64,000 nucleotides of DNA from Chitinophagaceae bacterium (GCA_016708765.1 JADJFD010000006.1:124001-188000); one strand, 5' to 3'; shown: positions 22,641 through 33,371, counted from the stretch's first letter. A program made the numbers and translations. The notes: generated by a model from the sequence alone, not told the origin.

Positions 22641-25139
22641 ATGAGAAGGCTCTTATCAGTTATAGCACTGCTATTTTTTATATTGTCGGCTACTGCCCAA
22701 CAAACAACAACTAAAGCTAATTATCAATTGGCATCCAGATTTTCACCCAAAAGATTGGAGAAAATGGTTTTCAGTACTTCAGTCGATCCTCATTGGCTTA
22801 AGTTATCAGATCGTTTTTGGTACGAGTATGAAACACCAAATGGTAAGAATTGGTATATCGTTGACCCGGTAAAGGGGGAAAAGAAAGTAATGTTTGATAA
22901 TGCAAAGCTTGCAGCAGAGATAACAAAGATTGTAAGAGACCCGTTCGATGCACAACATCTGACAATTGATAGCTTACGTTTTGTAAAAGATGAAAACTGG
23001 ATACAGTTTGAAGTTAAAAGTACTCTTGAGATAGAAATAAAAGATACTACTACAAAGAAGGATACAAGCTCTAAAAAACCTGCCGTACCACCTAAAAAGG
23101 AAAAGAAGACATTTTATTTTGAGTATAACTTGAATACTGGGATACTAATAGAGTTGAGTGATTTTAAAAAGCCAAAGAGAAATCTAAGATGGGCGTCTAT
23201 TTCTCCCGATGGACAAACTATTGTATTTGCAAAAAAATACAATCTGTATTGGATGGACAAAGCAAATTATGACAAAGCGTTAGTGAATGAAGATGATTCT
23301 ACCATTGTTGAAAATCAATTAACAAAAGATGGTATTGAGTATTTCGAATATAGCAATTCGCAGAATGAAACGAATGTTGATCAGGAAAAGAATAAAAACA
23401 AACGTAAGCCTGCTTTCGTCTTATGGTCGCCGGATTCAAGGCATTTTGTAAAGAACCGCACTGATATGCGTAAAGTGAAAGATTTGTGGGTGATAAACAG
23501 TGTCGCTGATCCCAGACCAACTCTTGAAACTTATAAATACCATATGCCTGGGGAAAAGGAGGCTCCGGTGGAATATGTCTATCTTTTTAATATGTCTTCC
23601 AAAACTTCAAAGGAGTTAGATATAAGAGAATTTAAAGATCAGGATATGAGTATTTGGTCGGCCAATAATAAAGTAAATACAAGGGACGATGATTGGCGTC
23701 CGCTTGTTTGGTTGGGGACGAACGATAAATTTTATTTCAATAGAACCAGCAGAGATTTAAAACGTATTGATATTTGTCAGGTAGATATTAATACAAACAC
23801 ATTGAAAGTATTGGTGGAGGAAAGAATGAATACATATGTAGAAACTAGAAAACTAGGTCTGGTTAATGATGGGCAAGAATTAATACAATGGAGTGAAAGA
23901 GATGGTTGGGCACATTTTTATTTATTTGATGGAACTGGGAAATTGAAAAACCAGATTACTTCGGGTTCTTATCATTGTGAAGATATTGTTGGTATTGATG
24001 AAAAGAGAAGAGTTTTATATTTTTCTGCCAACGGCAGAGAAGCAAATGAAGATCCGTACTACCTGCATTTATACAGGGTAAATTTTGATGGAAGCGGAAT
24101 GAAATTATTAAACCCCGGCGAGTTTGAAAACTCCATGCGGATGAATGACAACAGTTTATTTTTTGTCAATAATTCTTCAAGAGTAAATACAGTTCCAGCT
24201 TCTGTTCTCTATAATAGTGATGGTAGAAAAATTATGGATCTTGAAAAAGCTGACCTTTCTTCTTTGTTTGCTGCTGGCTATAAATTTCCCGAGATTATAA
24301 AAGTAAAAGCAGACGACGGTATTACTGATTTATATGGCGTTGTGTACAGGCCTTTCAATTTTGATAGCACAAAAAGCTACCCAATTGTTGCTTATGTATA
24401 TCCTGGTCCGCAAACAGAGGCAGTAAACAAATCTTTTAGTCTGCCCAATGCAAGAACAGATCGGTTGGCTCAGATTGGAATTATCGTAATGACAGTTGGA
24501 AACCGTGGTGGACATCCTAACAGGTCAAAATGGTATCATAATTATGGCTATGGCAACTTAAGAGATTATGGGTTGTCCGATAAAAAAACAGCGATTGAAC
24601 AATTGTCTGACCGCTATTCTTATATTGATATTAACCGTGTAGGTATTCATGGACATTCAGGTGGTGGGTTTATGAGTACAGCAGCTATGTTGGTATATCC
24701 AGATTTTTTTAAAGTAGCAGTTTCTTCTTCTGGAAATCATGATAATAGTGTGTACAACAGATGGTGGAGTGAAAAACATCATGGTGTAAAGGAATTAGTG
24801 AATGAGAAAGGCGACACTTCTTTTTTATATACTATTGAGAAGAATCCTGAACTGGCAAAAAATCTGAAAGGGCATTTATTATTAACTACTGGCGATATTG
24901 ATAACAATGTGCATCCGGCAAATACCATCCGGATGGCCAATGCACTAATTAAAGCGAACAAGCGGTTTGATTTTTTCAATTTTCCTGGGCAGCGACATGC
25001 TTATGGGGACATGACGGAATATTTTTTCTGGCTGCTGGCCGATTATTATAGCAAATGGTTACTGGGAGATTTTTCTCAGCCGGTGGATTTGCAGGAAATG
25101 AATAGGGATGTTGAGCAAAAGGGAGAGAAGAAGCGGTAA
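22641..25139 (+). CDS. Secreted S9 family (DPP IV-like) prolyl peptidase
   Basis: 832 residues. Signal peptide RRLLSVIALLFFILSATAQ, then an eight-bladed propeller region (to about 570; for example RWASISPDGQTIVFAKKYNLYWM, FVLWSPDSRHF) and an alpha/beta-hydrolase domain. The catalytic triad is visible: Ser in IHGHSGGGFMS (about 672), Asp in GDIDNNVHP (about 751), His in GQRHAYGDM (about 785). It should cleave X-Pro dipeptides in the periplasm or outside. It carries a Lys/Thr-rich insertion near residues 135-155 that I take as a surface loop. Monocistronic by spacing. Confidence 0.9.
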   Translation: MRRLLSVIALLFFILSATAQQTTTKANYQLASRFSPKRLEKMVFSTSVDPHWLKLSDRFWYEYETPNGKNWYIVDPVKGEKKVMFDNAKLAAEITKIVRDPFDAQHLTIDSLRFVKDENWIQFEVKSTLEIEIKDTTTKKDTSSKKPAVPPKKEKKTFYFEYNLNTGILIELSDFKKPKRNLRWASISPDGQTIVFAKKYNLYWMDKANYDKALVNEDDSTIVENQLTKDGIEYFEYSNSQNETNVDQEKNKNKRKPAFVLWSPDSRHFVKNRTDMRKVKDLWVINSVADPRPTLETYKYHMPGEKEAPVEYVYLFNMSSKTSKELDIREFKDQDMSIWSANNKVNTRDDDWRPLVWLGTNDKFYFNRTSRDLKRIDICQVDINTNTLKVLVEERMNTYVETRKLGLVNDGQELIQWSERDGWAHFYLFDGTGKLKNQITSGSYHCEDIVGIDEKRRVLYFSANGREANEDPYYLHLYRVNFDGSGMKLLNPGEFENSMRMNDNSLFFVNNSSRVNTVPASVLYNSDGRKIMDLEKADLSSLFAAGYKFPEIIKVKADDGITDLYGVVYRPFNFDSTKSYPIVAYVYPGPQTEAVNKSFSLPNARTDRLAQIGIIVMTVGNRGGHPNRSKWYHNYGYGNLRDYGLSDKKTAIEQLSDRYSYIDINRVGIHGHSGGGFMSTAAMLVYPDFFKVAVSSSGNHDNSVYNRWWSEKHHGVKELVNEKGDTSFLYTIEKNPELAKNLKGHLLLTTGDIDNNVHPANTIRMANALIKANKRFDFFNFPGQRHAYGDMTEYFFWLLADYYSKWLLGDFSQPVDLQEMNRDVEQKGEKKR

Positions 25140-25173
25140 TACTTTTATTTCTTAAATATTGGGGTCATAATTT

Positions 25174-25596
25174 TTATCTTGCTACTTGGCTTTCCTTTTT
25201 CATCCAGATAGCAAATAATGTCCCAGCAAGAGTGAACGGAAGAATAATCAAATAGTTAATAAGTTCATTGTTAGCAAATTTGAATTCAGAAATATATGCC
25301 TGCAAAAAAATTAAAACAATTGCCGTAATGCTTCCATGAATCAGGTCTTTTTTTGTTGAAACTTTTCCAGTAACGAATCCACCCAATGCGCAACAAATAA
25401 AAGTTGTTATAATTATACTAATGCTAATAGGGGTTGAAGCTTTTTCAAGATTACTTTCTTCGCCATGCCCATTTACTGTGTTTGCAATAAATAGTAAAAA
25501 AATAAGCCCTGCCAGTAAAAACAGAATTACAGAAGTAAGCACACCTGCTATTACTGAGAAAATATTCCTGCCAGTTTGAGTATTGGAGTCTTGCAT
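25174..25596 (-). CDS. Hypothetical membrane protein with four TM helices
   Basis: About 140 residues from the Met at 25596 (MQDSNTQTGRNIFSVIAG), which puts the first TM right after a short cytoplasmic stretch. Hydrophobic helices: VIAGVLTSVILFLLAGLIFLL, ISISIIITTFICCALGGFVTG, ITAIVLIFLQAYISEF and YLIILPFTLAGTLFAIWM. This four-helix, Gly-rich pattern resembles small DUF-type membrane proteins, but I do not recognise a family. Divergent from glutaryl-CoA dehydrogenase. Confidence 0.55.
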   Translation of the reverse strand: MQDSNTQTGRNIFSVIAGVLTSVILFLLAGLIFLLFIANTVNGHGEESNLEKASTPISISIIITTFICCALGGFVTGKVSTKKDLIHGSITAIVLIFLQAYISEFKFANNELINYLIILPFTLAGTLFAIWMKKESQVAR

Positions 25597-25628
25597 AAAC
25601 CAAATATCTACCTTTTCCTGCAATCATT

Positions 25629-25636
25629 TACCTTTG
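25629..25636 (+). promoter_or_regulatory. Candidate -7 promoter element for gcdH
   Basis: TACCTTTG fits TAnnTTTG and lies 41 bases before the gcdH start. A -33 element is not clear. Confidence 0.4.
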
Positions 25637-25677
25637 CACTGGTGAATCTAAAATCTAAAATTTAAAATTTCAATTGC

Positions 25678-26862
25678 ATGGCCGCCCGTACAGATAATTT
25701 TACAAGTCCCGATTATTTTAACGTTGATGAACTATTGACCGACGAACACAAACTCATCCGTGAGTCTGTTCGTAGTTATGTAAAAAAAGAAATTTCTCCT
25801 ATTATAGAAGACTATGCACAGAAAGCAGAATTTCCGCAGCAGATTGTAAAGCAATTGGGCGACCTTGGATGTTTTGGCCCTACTGTTCCAACAGAATATG
25901 GCGGTGGCGGTCTTGATTATATTTCTTACGGACTGATGATGCAGGAACTAGAAAGAGGAGATAGTGGGGTTCGTTCTACTGCATCGGTACAAGGTTCCTT
26001 AGTTATGTTCCCTATTTATCAATATGGAAGTGAAGAACAGCGAAAAAAATATTTACCAAAACTTGCCAGTGGTGAGTGGCTTGGTTGTTTTGGATTAACA
26101 GAACCTGATCATGGCAGTGATCCAAGTTCAATGCTTACGAATTATAAAGATGCTGGTGATCATGTAATATTGAATGGTGCAAAAATGTGGATCAGCAATG
26201 CTCCGTTTTCGCAAGTAGCAGTAGTATGGGCAAAAGATGAAGCTGGTGATATAAAAGGATTAATTGTAGAAAGAGGAATGGAAGGGTTCACTACGCCTAC
26301 TACACATGGCAAATGGAGCTTAAGAGCTTCTGCAACAGGCGAATTAGTTTTTGATAATGTAAAAGTGCCTAAAGAAAATATTTTTCCTAATGTAAAAGGT
26401 TTGAAAGGGCCGTTGGGTTGTTTAACAAAAGCAAGATATGGAATAGCCTGGGGTGCAATTGGTGCAGCTATGGATTGCTATGATACGGCTTTGCGCTATT
26501 CGCAGGAGAGAGAACAGTTCGGCAGACCAATCGGCGGTTTTCAGTTGCAACAAAAGAAGTTAGCAGAGATGGTAACAGAAATTACAAAAGCACAATTATT
26601 GAACTGGCGTTTAGGAGTATTGATGAATGAAGGAAAAGTAACGCCTCAACAAGTGAGTATGGCAAAGCGAAATGCCTGCGAAGTAGCAACAAATATTTGC
26701 CGTGATGCAAGACAAATGCTCGGCGGAATGGGAATCACTGGCGAATATCCGGTAATGCGGCACATGATGAATTTGGAAAGTGTAATTACTTACGAAGGCA
26801 CACATGATATTCATTTGCTGATAACGGGTATGGATGTTACAGGGTTTAATGCATTTAAATAA
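25678..26862 (+). CDS. gcdH: Glutaryl-CoA dehydrogenase
   Basis: 394 residues of the acyl-CoA dehydrogenase fold, closest to the glutaryl-CoA branch. Segments shared with the human enzyme include QGSLVMFPIYQYGSEEQRKK, GCFGLTEPDHGSDPSSM, GKWSLRASATGELVFD, ARYGIAWGAIGA and the end MNLESVITYEGTHDIH, whose Glu is the catalytic base. It oxidises and decarboxylates glutaryl-CoA to crotonyl-CoA using FAD and an electron-transfer flavoprotein. Being 4 kb from the kynurenine cluster, it supports a route from 2-oxoadipate to acetyl-CoA. Confidence 0.92.
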   Translation: MAARTDNFTSPDYFNVDELLTDEHKLIRESVRSYVKKEISPIIEDYAQKAEFPQQIVKQLGDLGCFGPTVPTEYGGGGLDYISYGLMMQELERGDSGVRSTASVQGSLVMFPIYQYGSEEQRKKYLPKLASGEWLGCFGLTEPDHGSDPSSMLTNYKDAGDHVILNGAKMWISNAPFSQVAVVWAKDEAGDIKGLIVERGMEGFTTPTTHGKWSLRASATGELVFDNVKVPKENIFPNVKGLKGPLGCLTKARYGIAWGAIGAAMDCYDTALRYSQEREQFGRPIGGFQLQQKKLAEMVTEITKAQLLNWRLGVLMNEGKVTPQQVSMAKRNACEVATNICRDARQMLGGMGITGEYPVMRHMMNLESVITYEGTHDIHLLITGMDVTGFNAFK

Positions 26863-26909
26863 CGGAAGTAGGAGGTCTGATTTCTGACCTCTGATGTCCG
26901 ACATCTGTT

Positions 26910-27415
26910 ATGAAAATTTTCCTCATAGGATTCATGGGTTCCGGTAAAACACACTGGGGTCGTTTACTAAGTGAAAAACTTGGCATGCGATTTTTTGACC
27001 TCGATGAACAGATCATTGAACAGGCTGGAAAATCAATCAATGAAATTTTTGCGACTGATGGAGAAGAACAATTCCGTTTAAGAGAAAAAGATATCTTGCA
27101 TATTATTGCTGAAAGTCATGATAGTTTTGTGATGGCTTGTGGTGGTGGAGCGCCGTGTTATTTTAATAATATTGTTTACATGAATCAGTCCGGTACTACG
27201 GTATGGATTCACACACCTTTAGAAATAATTTTTGAAAGATTGATTAAGGAAAAGAAAAAAGACCATTGATAAAAGATTTTTCTGACGATCAGTTACAGAC
27301 TTATATCAATAAAAAATTTGCTGACCGCAGAATTTATTACGAACAAGCAAAAGTCTCGATTGATGAAGAGCCAATAGAAATAGAAAAATTAATCGATAAA
27401 ATATTTCATGCATAA
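26910..27415 (+). CDS. aroK: Shikimate kinase, frameshifted in an A-run
   Basis: Phosphorylates shikimate in aromatic amino acid synthesis. Walker A FMGSGKTHWGR, FDLDEQI, the shikimate-binding Arg in EEQFRLREK, and CGGGAPCYF are clear. The first frame ends at 27269 with KKKDH. Adding one A to the A6 at 27255-27260 restores KRPLIKDFSDDQL and reaches DKIFHA at 27415, giving 168 residues, the family length. The restored Arg-Pro-Leu includes the lid arginine, so the current frame would lack it. Overlaps the next ATG by eight bases. Confidence 0.88.
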
Positions 27416-27801
27416 AAGCTTAATTATCACTGCTGCTTTTTTTGGGGGGCTTGCCGTAGCACTTGGAGCTTTCGGTGCACATGGCCTGGAAAAAATTACG
27501 ACTGATGAAAAAATTTTACACGGATTTCAAACGGGAGTGCAATACCAGATGTATCATGCCTTAGGCCTGCTAGGCATAGGTATTCTTGCGGATAAATATA
27601 ATAACGGCTGGATTAGTTGGGCAGGCCGTAGTTTTATAGCAGGTATCATATTGTTTTCTGGCTCACTTTATTTGCTTACTTTTTTTGAAAATAGAAAATA
27701 GCGATGCAGTTAAATTTATTGGCCCTGTAACTCCATTTGGAGGATTTTTCCTTATTGCCGGTTGGATATTTCTACTTCTGGCTATCCTAAAAAATAAATA
27801 A
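27408..27801 (+). CDS. DUF423 membrane protein, frameshifted in a T-run
   Basis: Small inner-membrane protein with the DUF423 (YgdD-like) pattern ALGAFGAHGLEK, GVQYQMYHALGLLGIG and FSGSLYLLTF. The uncorrected frame stops at 27701. Removing one T from the T7 at 27680-27686 gives LKIENSDAVKFIGPVTPFGG and ILKNK at 27801, for a total of 130 residues with four TM helices, as usual. The PVTPFGG block is the most conserved part of this family, so the truncated form would not be functional. Function of the family is unknown. Confidence 0.85.
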
Positions 27802-27804
27802 TAA

Positions 27805-29714
27805 TTATAGCGGTAGTTCAAGTGTGGTGATAGTACCGTTATTATTTTCAATCTTAAATGTGCCGCCAATAATTTCCATTCTTTTGGCAATGTTTTTAAG
27901 TCCATTTCCAAATCGTCGGATATTCTCTTTGTCGATACCTTTCCCATTATCCGATACCTGAATTTTTAAATTGTTATTTATTTCAATAGTAATAGAAAGT
28001 TCACTGGCATCAGAATGTTTTAAAACATTGTTAAGCGTTTCTTTTAAGGAAAGAAAAATATTTCTTCTTTTATCTCCGGTTATTTCTGTTGCTGGTATTG
28101 TGAGTGGTATGTCTAGTTCACAATGAACATTGGTGTTTTCAAAATAATCAATAGAATAAGCTCTGATATACGATATAAGGTTGTCTAAAGTGTCGTTACC
28201 GCTATCCATACTCCAGATGATGGCATTCATTTTATTCAGCACATCATCTGCGGAAGAAGATATTTTGTCAATCTCAACTGGAGTATTTTCTTTCATTTTA
28301 TTCCGGGCTATTTCACTCATCAGGCGGATAGCTGTCATTCCTGATCCTAATTCATCATGCATGTCTACCGATATCCGCTGCCTTTCTTCTTGCTGAGCTT
28401 TATACACAGCTATTTCTTTCTCGTATTCTTGTAGCTTGTTTTGTGCTTTCAGGCTTTCTCTTTCTTTTGTTTGTTCTATTATTCTTTTATTGTTTTTATG
28501 ATTTAATGCAGTAAGAAAGAATACAAGTTCAAGAAAAAGGCCCAACTCATAATAGAAGAGCGAAGATCCAAATATTCCTGAGATATCTCTAAAAAAAGAA
28601 CCCATTAAAACTGCAGCAAAAGAAAGAATAGAAAATAAAAGCAAGCATAAGTTACCCCAGAATAAATAACGCAATAGTTTGTCTTTCCAGAATTTGAAAC
28701 TGTAAACAAGAAATATTATTATCATTAATAATAAAAGAAGCTTTGTAATGGTTTCAATAAGGTTTTGAAATACATAGTTATTAGTAAAGTAGTGAGAGTA
28801 GGTATAAGCTAGCATGGCAGCTAAAAGGAATACTATACCTGATGTGTACAGCTTGTACAGAAATGGATATTTAGATTTTGTTTCAAGAAATATCTTCATA
28901 AAAACCATATAGAATATGATTCCAATATTCATTAGAATAAAATCTAAATAGCTTTCAAGAAAAAAGCTTGCTGTTGTTATGCGGAAGTTGTATATAGCTT
29001 TTGTAAGAAGCATTACTCCTAAAAAAAGTGCATAAGCTGAGTAATATAAAAACTCTCTGTTAGCTCCTTGAAGAAAGTTGGCTACTGAAAAAAGAATCAT
29101 CATCAACAGTAAACCACAAAAAAGGTAGGTAAAGAGGTTGTCCTGATCATGGTCAGTTCTTATTTCCGCAATAAAAGAATTGAGATGATTGATATTTACA
29201 AGCCGGGGCCGTATAGAATTGATATAGGTTTTTAAAAAAGATAACTCTGCTATGATTGTTGCTGAATCAAAAGGGTTAAGTGTAATAAGTCTGTAGCCAA
29301 TACTATCAGAATTGTCTGGTAGTAGGTTGGGTATTTTGACGAGTGAAGTCCCATTTAATCTAAACAGCTGAATGTTTGTATAATAAAACCCGGGAAGAAA
29401 TAGATAGAATTGATTGTATCCGTTGCATTCCGGATATTAAATTTTAGTAGTAGTTTTTTCGTTACAATATTATTAGGAACTACACCTTTATACTTTATGC
29501 CCGGTGTAAAATTTATGCTATTGAAATCTTTTTCTAATACTACAGATGGGTTTACAAAACTACTAGTAACTCTATCAGAAATTAATCTTCCTACAGTAAT
29601 CTTATTAATACTAGTATATGAGTTGAAACTACTGTCCTGCGCAAAGCTTGAAATGCCCTGTATGATCAGGAGCAAAATGATTAGTAAAGAAAAAGGCGAA
29701 TTGTTCTTTTGCAT
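27805..29714 (-). CDS. 7TM-DISM-type sensor histidine kinase, frameshifted
   Basis: About 636 residues when one T is restored in the coding strand at 29385-29388; otherwise split into a 119-residue secreted piece and a 433-residue kinase. Order: signal peptide (FSLLIILLLIIQGISSFAQ), extracellular 7TMR-DISMED2-like domain ending SIYFFPGF then YYTNIQLFRLNG, seven TM helices (about 185-400), coiled coil, HisKA_3 box RQRISVDMHDELGSGM with the phospho-His, and an HATPase domain (NNVLKHS, DNGKGID, GNGLKNI). The response regulator is not adjacent. Ligand unknown; DISM domains often sense carbohydrates. Confidence 0.87.
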
Positions 29715-29932
29715 ACAGTTGAGTAGCTATCTTCCAAATGTAATACATAGGTTTTGTATGCTCTATTTTCTGGCATACCACTTTCAGGTAATACCATTGA
29801 TAAATAACAATTAGTCCGGGTTTTTTCTGGTATAGTCTGGTATAGTGTTGATGCATGCACTACCGGGCTTCCGATAGGCAAGGTTACCGATGCACAATCG
29901 GTATAAAATTTCGAATAGAAATCCTGAAATAG

Positions 29933-29940
29933 TATCTTTG
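29933..29940 (+). promoter_or_regulatory. Candidate -7 promoter element for ftsK
   Basis: TATCTTTG ends five bases before the ftsK ATG; transcription would start almost at the start codon. Confidence 0.45.
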
Positions 29941-29945
29941 CCGCC

Positions 29946-32510
29946 ATGGCTAATAAGCTGAAAAAGAAAGAAAAAAGCACTCCTGCGAAAAAACCGGCCA
30001 ATTCTGATGTTAAACCGTTTCGCCCTGAAAAGGACGAGAAGCTGGATTTAAAAGCAATTGCCCGGGACGAACGAACCTGGAAGATCATTGGAACAGTTTC
30101 TTTACTGTTAGCCGTTTTCTTATTTATATCTTTTTGTTCATATCTCTTTACATGGAAAGAAGATCAGGCCATAGCAAGACAAGGACTTTCTGCTTTGCTG
30201 GATAATGATAAGCCAGTGTCTAATCTACTCGGACGATTTGGTGCGGTATTGTCCTACTTTTTTATTTTTAAAGCATTTGGTCTGGCATCGTTTCTAATCT
30301 GCACTTTCTTTTTTGTGGTAGGAGTGAACTTGCTTTTCAGACGGAAAGTATTTTCTATCTGGAAAAATCTTAAGTATGTAACTATTGGTCTTTTAGTTTT
30401 ATCCGTTTCATTATCTTTTATAACTTCTTTTTTTGATACAAATGGATTCGCTTTCGGCGGTGCTGTAGGAGATATGATAAGTGGGAAATTGGTTGGTGCG
30501 ATGGGAACTTTTGGCACTGCTGCAGTTTTATTACTATTGGCTATTGGTTATTTTATATGGCAATTTAATCCTGCACTTAAGCTTCCGCAAAAATTAGAGG
30601 CAAAAGCCAATAGTAATGAAGATAAAAATTTAGATTCCGCAGCAATTTCTGATACGGAGAATACAAGTGTTAATGATCTTTATGCAGATAAAGCCGAAGT
30701 TGAGAAGAAAGGTAATTCTGTTTTTGCAGACGGCTCTGTTGTTATCAATTTCCCGGATGATGAGCCAAAGCATGATCTTAAAATGATAGAAAAAGATGAG
30801 CCGGAAGTAGAGATAAAGCAAGAAGTAAAGGATGATATTGTTGAATCAACCGATTTAGAAATTGATGATGAGCCAGCAGAAGAAATTTTGTCACCTGTGA
30901 AAGAAAAGCCTGTGGCTAAAATATCGGATGATGCATTGGAACTAGAAATAAAAGTGGTGCCTGAAAAGTTGGAAGAAGAAGAAGAAAAAGTTGTTGAAAA
31001 CTTACCGCCTTATGAACCTACACTTGATTTACGAGATTATAAATATCCGCCGTTAACATTATTAGAGGCACATGGTAGCGAAAAAATAATTCAGGACACC
31101 AATGAATTACAGAATAATAAGAACCAGATTATTGAAACGCTGCGAAATTATTCTATCGAGATTCAGAAGATTAGCGCAACAGTTGGTCCAACAGTTACCT
31201 TGTATGAAATTGTACCAGCACCGGGTGTAAGAATTTCAAAAATTAAAAATCTGGAGGATGATATTGCTCTTAGCCTTGCCGCATTGGGCATCCGAATCAT
31301 TGCACCCATTCCCGGAAAAGGAACTATTGGTATAGAAGTGCCAAATGTAAGGAAGACGATAGTGAGCATGAAGTCCATGTTGTCATCAGAAAAGTTTCAG
31401 AATAATAAATACAGTTTACCGATTGCTATTGGTAAAAAGATTGATAATGAAAACTTCATTGTCGATCTGGCAAGTATGCCGCATTTATTAATGGCAGGTG
31501 CTACTGGTCAGGGTAAATCTGTAGGATTAAATGCGATTCTTGTTTCCTTACTGTACAAAAAACATCCATCGCAGTTGAAATTTGTATTGATAGATCCAAA
31601 GAAGGTTGAACTTAGTATTTACCGGCAAATTGAAAAACATTTTTTGGCAAAACTTCCTGGTGAAGAAGATGCAATCATTACCGACACAAAAAAAGTAGTA
31701 CATACCTTGAATGCTTTGTGTATTGAAATGGATAATCGATATGATCTTTTAAAAGAAGCTGGTGCAAGAAATATTAAAGAATATAACGAGAAGTTTATCA
31801 AGCGGAAATTGAATCCACAAAAAGGGCATCAATTCTTGCCTTTTATTGTTTTGGTAATTGATGAGTTTGCTGATTTGATAATGACAGCAGGTAAAGAAGT
31901 AGAAATGCCTATTGCAAGATTGGCGCAGTTAGCCAGAGCTATTGGTATTCATCTTATCATTGCCACACAGCGACCTTCTGTAAATATTATTACTGGTACA
32001 ATCAAAGCAAACTTCCCGGCTCGTATTGGTTTCAAAGTATCGAGTAAGATTGATTCTAGAACTATACTTGATACAGGCGGTGCAGAACAATTGATTGGAA
32101 AAGGCGATATGCTTATTTCGCATAACGGAGAAGTTACCCGTTTGCAATGTGCTTTTGTAGATACGCCGGAAGTGGAAAGTATTGTTGATTTTATAGGCGA
32201 TCAAAGAGGTTATCCGCAGGCATTCTTATTGCCGGAATATGTGGATGAAAAAGAATTGGAAGGAAAGGACTTTGATATGAGTGACAGAGATGCTCTTTTT
32301 GAAGATGCTGCCAGATTAATTGTACAAAATCAGATTGGCTCTACTTCTTTATTACAACGCAGAATGAAATTGGGTTATAACAGGGCTGGCCGGTTGATGG
32401 ATCAATTAGAAGCTGCGGGAGTTGTTGGTCCAAACCAGGGAAGTAAAGCAAGAGATGTACTGATAAAAACTGAAATGGAATTGCAGCAGCATTTGGATAT
32501 AATTGGCTAG
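29946..32510 (+). CDS. ftsK: DNA translocase FtsK
   Basis: 854 residues. Basic N-terminus (KKKEKSTPAKKPA), four TM helices (about 37-190), an acidic linker of about 180 residues rich in Glu/Asp/Lys, the alpha-beta motor with Walker A GATGQGKSVGLN (about 518) and Walker B FIVLVIDEFADL, and a C-terminal gamma winged helix (STSLLQRRMKLGYNRAGRLM) that reads polar KOPS-like sequences. It pumps DNA at the division septum and helps resolve chromosome dimers. The long charged linker is variable in the family. Confidence 0.95.
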   Translation: MANKLKKKEKSTPAKKPANSDVKPFRPEKDEKLDLKAIARDERTWKIIGTVSLLLAVFLFISFCSYLFTWKEDQAIARQGLSALLDNDKPVSNLLGRFGAVLSYFFIFKAFGLASFLICTFFFVVGVNLLFRRKVFSIWKNLKYVTIGLLVLSVSLSFITSFFDTNGFAFGGAVGDMISGKLVGAMGTFGTAAVLLLLAIGYFIWQFNPALKLPQKLEAKANSNEDKNLDSAAISDTENTSVNDLYADKAEVEKKGNSVFADGSVVINFPDDEPKHDLKMIEKDEPEVEIKQEVKDDIVESTDLEIDDEPAEEILSPVKEKPVAKISDDALELEIKVVPEKLEEEEEKVVENLPPYEPTLDLRDYKYPPLTLLEAHGSEKIIQDTNELQNNKNQIIETLRNYSIEIQKISATVGPTVTLYEIVPAPGVRISKIKNLEDDIALSLAALGIRIIAPIPGKGTIGIEVPNVRKTIVSMKSMLSSEKFQNNKYSLPIAIGKKIDNENFIVDLASMPHLLMAGATGQGKSVGLNAILVSLLYKKHPSQLKFVLIDPKKVELSIYRQIEKHFLAKLPGEEDAIITDTKKVVHTLNALCIEMDNRYDLLKEAGARNIKEYNEKFIKRKLNPQKGHQFLPFIVLVIDEFADLIMTAGKEVEMPIARLAQLARAIGIHLIIATQRPSVNIITGTIKANFPARIGFKVSSKIDSRTILDTGGAEQLIGKGDMLISHNGEVTRLQCAFVDTPEVESIVDFIGDQRGYPQAFLLPEYVDEKELEGKDFDMSDRDALFEDAARLIVQNQIGSTSLLQRRMKLGYNRAGRLMDQLEAAGVVGPNQGSKARDVLIKTEMELQQHLDIIG

Positions 32511-32548
32511 TCCACTTTCGTCCAGTTTGAAACAGGACTACAGTGGAC
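32510..32548 (+). terminator. Compound hairpin after ftsK, no U-tract
   Basis: GTCCACT pairs with AGTGGAC, GTCC with GGAC and GTTT with AAAC around a single central G, starting on the last base of the ftsK stop codon. There is no T-run, so it may stabilise or end the transcript by another route. Confidence 0.5.
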
Positions 32549-32628
32549 AAGTTCGTTAGAAGGTTGTTAAGAAAACCCATTGATTTGCAACCCGGTACGG
32601 TCATTGCCTGTCATACAGCCGATATAGT

Positions 32629-32636
32629 TATCTTTG
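32629..32636 (+). promoter_or_regulatory. Candidate -7 promoter element for lolA
   Basis: TATCTTTG with ATTG 22 bases upstream (32603-32606) as a possible -33. The lolA ATG is 62 bases further on. Confidence 0.4.
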
Positions 32637-32698
32637 ACCGTCTTGACAACTAATTCAGCTTGTTTTTGTTGTAACGACAGCCACACAAACTTTTAGAA

Positions 32699-33346
32699 AT
32701 GAACAAAGTATACTTATTAGCCTCACTATTTATCGTATCAATTATTTCCAATGCACAAAACAGCGACCCTGCGGCAAAAGCTATTCTGGACGGCGTTAGT
32801 GCAAAATTCAAAACTTTTACTAGTGTTCAGGCCGACTTTTCTTATAAAGTAGAGAACGCAGCAGGCAAAGCCCTTTCTACCAAAACTGGTAAGATAATAA
32901 TGAAGGGAACCAAGTATAAAGTGAATTTCAGCGGTCAGGAAATATTTTGCAACGGAACCACCGTTTGGAACTATGATAAATCAGTTAACGAAGTAACGGT
33001 CAGTAATCTTGATGCTTCCAGCGGAATGATTACTCCACAGAAATTATTCACCAATTTTTACGACAATGATTTTCGCTATGTATTAAACGGCGAGAAAAAA
33101 GTTGGATCAAAAACAGTTCAGGAAATAGAATTAACTCCAAAAGATAAAAGCAAGCCTTTTCATAAAGTATATGTGCAGGTAGATAAAGCTGCAAAAACAA
33201 TTTACAGCACAAAAGTTTTAGAAAATGCAGGCAACAGATATCTCTACACTGTTACCACAATGAAAACAAATGCCGCACTAGCAGATGCTATGTTTACGTT
33301 TGATAAAAATAAATATCCGGGAGTAGAAGTGGTTGACTTGCGATAA
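32699..33346 (+). CDS. lolA: Outer-membrane lipoprotein carrier protein LolA
   Basis: 215 residues: signal peptide (KVYLLASLFIVSIISNAQ), then the LolA half-barrel with FTSVQADFSYKVENAAG, GKIIMKGTKYKVNFSGQEIFCNGTTVWNYD, TPQKLFTNFYDNDF and FTFDKNKYPGVEVVDLR at the end. It shuttles lipoproteins through the periplasm to the outer membrane. Downstream of ftsK, an order often kept in this phylum, but separated here by a hairpin and its own promoter candidate. Confidence 0.9.
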   Translation: MNKVYLLASLFIVSIISNAQNSDPAAKAILDGVSAKFKTFTSVQADFSYKVENAAGKALSTKTGKIIMKGTKYKVNFSGQEIFCNGTTVWNYDKSVNEVTVSNLDASSGMITPQKLFTNFYDNDFRYVLNGEKKVGSKTVQEIELTPKDKSKPFHKVYVQVDKAAKTIYSTKVLENAGNRYLYTVTTMKTNAALADAMFTFDKNKYPGVEVVDLR

Positions 33347-33371
33347 TTAGCAGCAATTAAAAATAATTGAA

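Noticed and set aside
27805..29714. Programmed frameshift in the DISM kinase
   Set aside because: The shift lies in an ordinary T-run without a slippery heptamer or downstream hairpin, and similar breaks occur in unrelated genes nearby.
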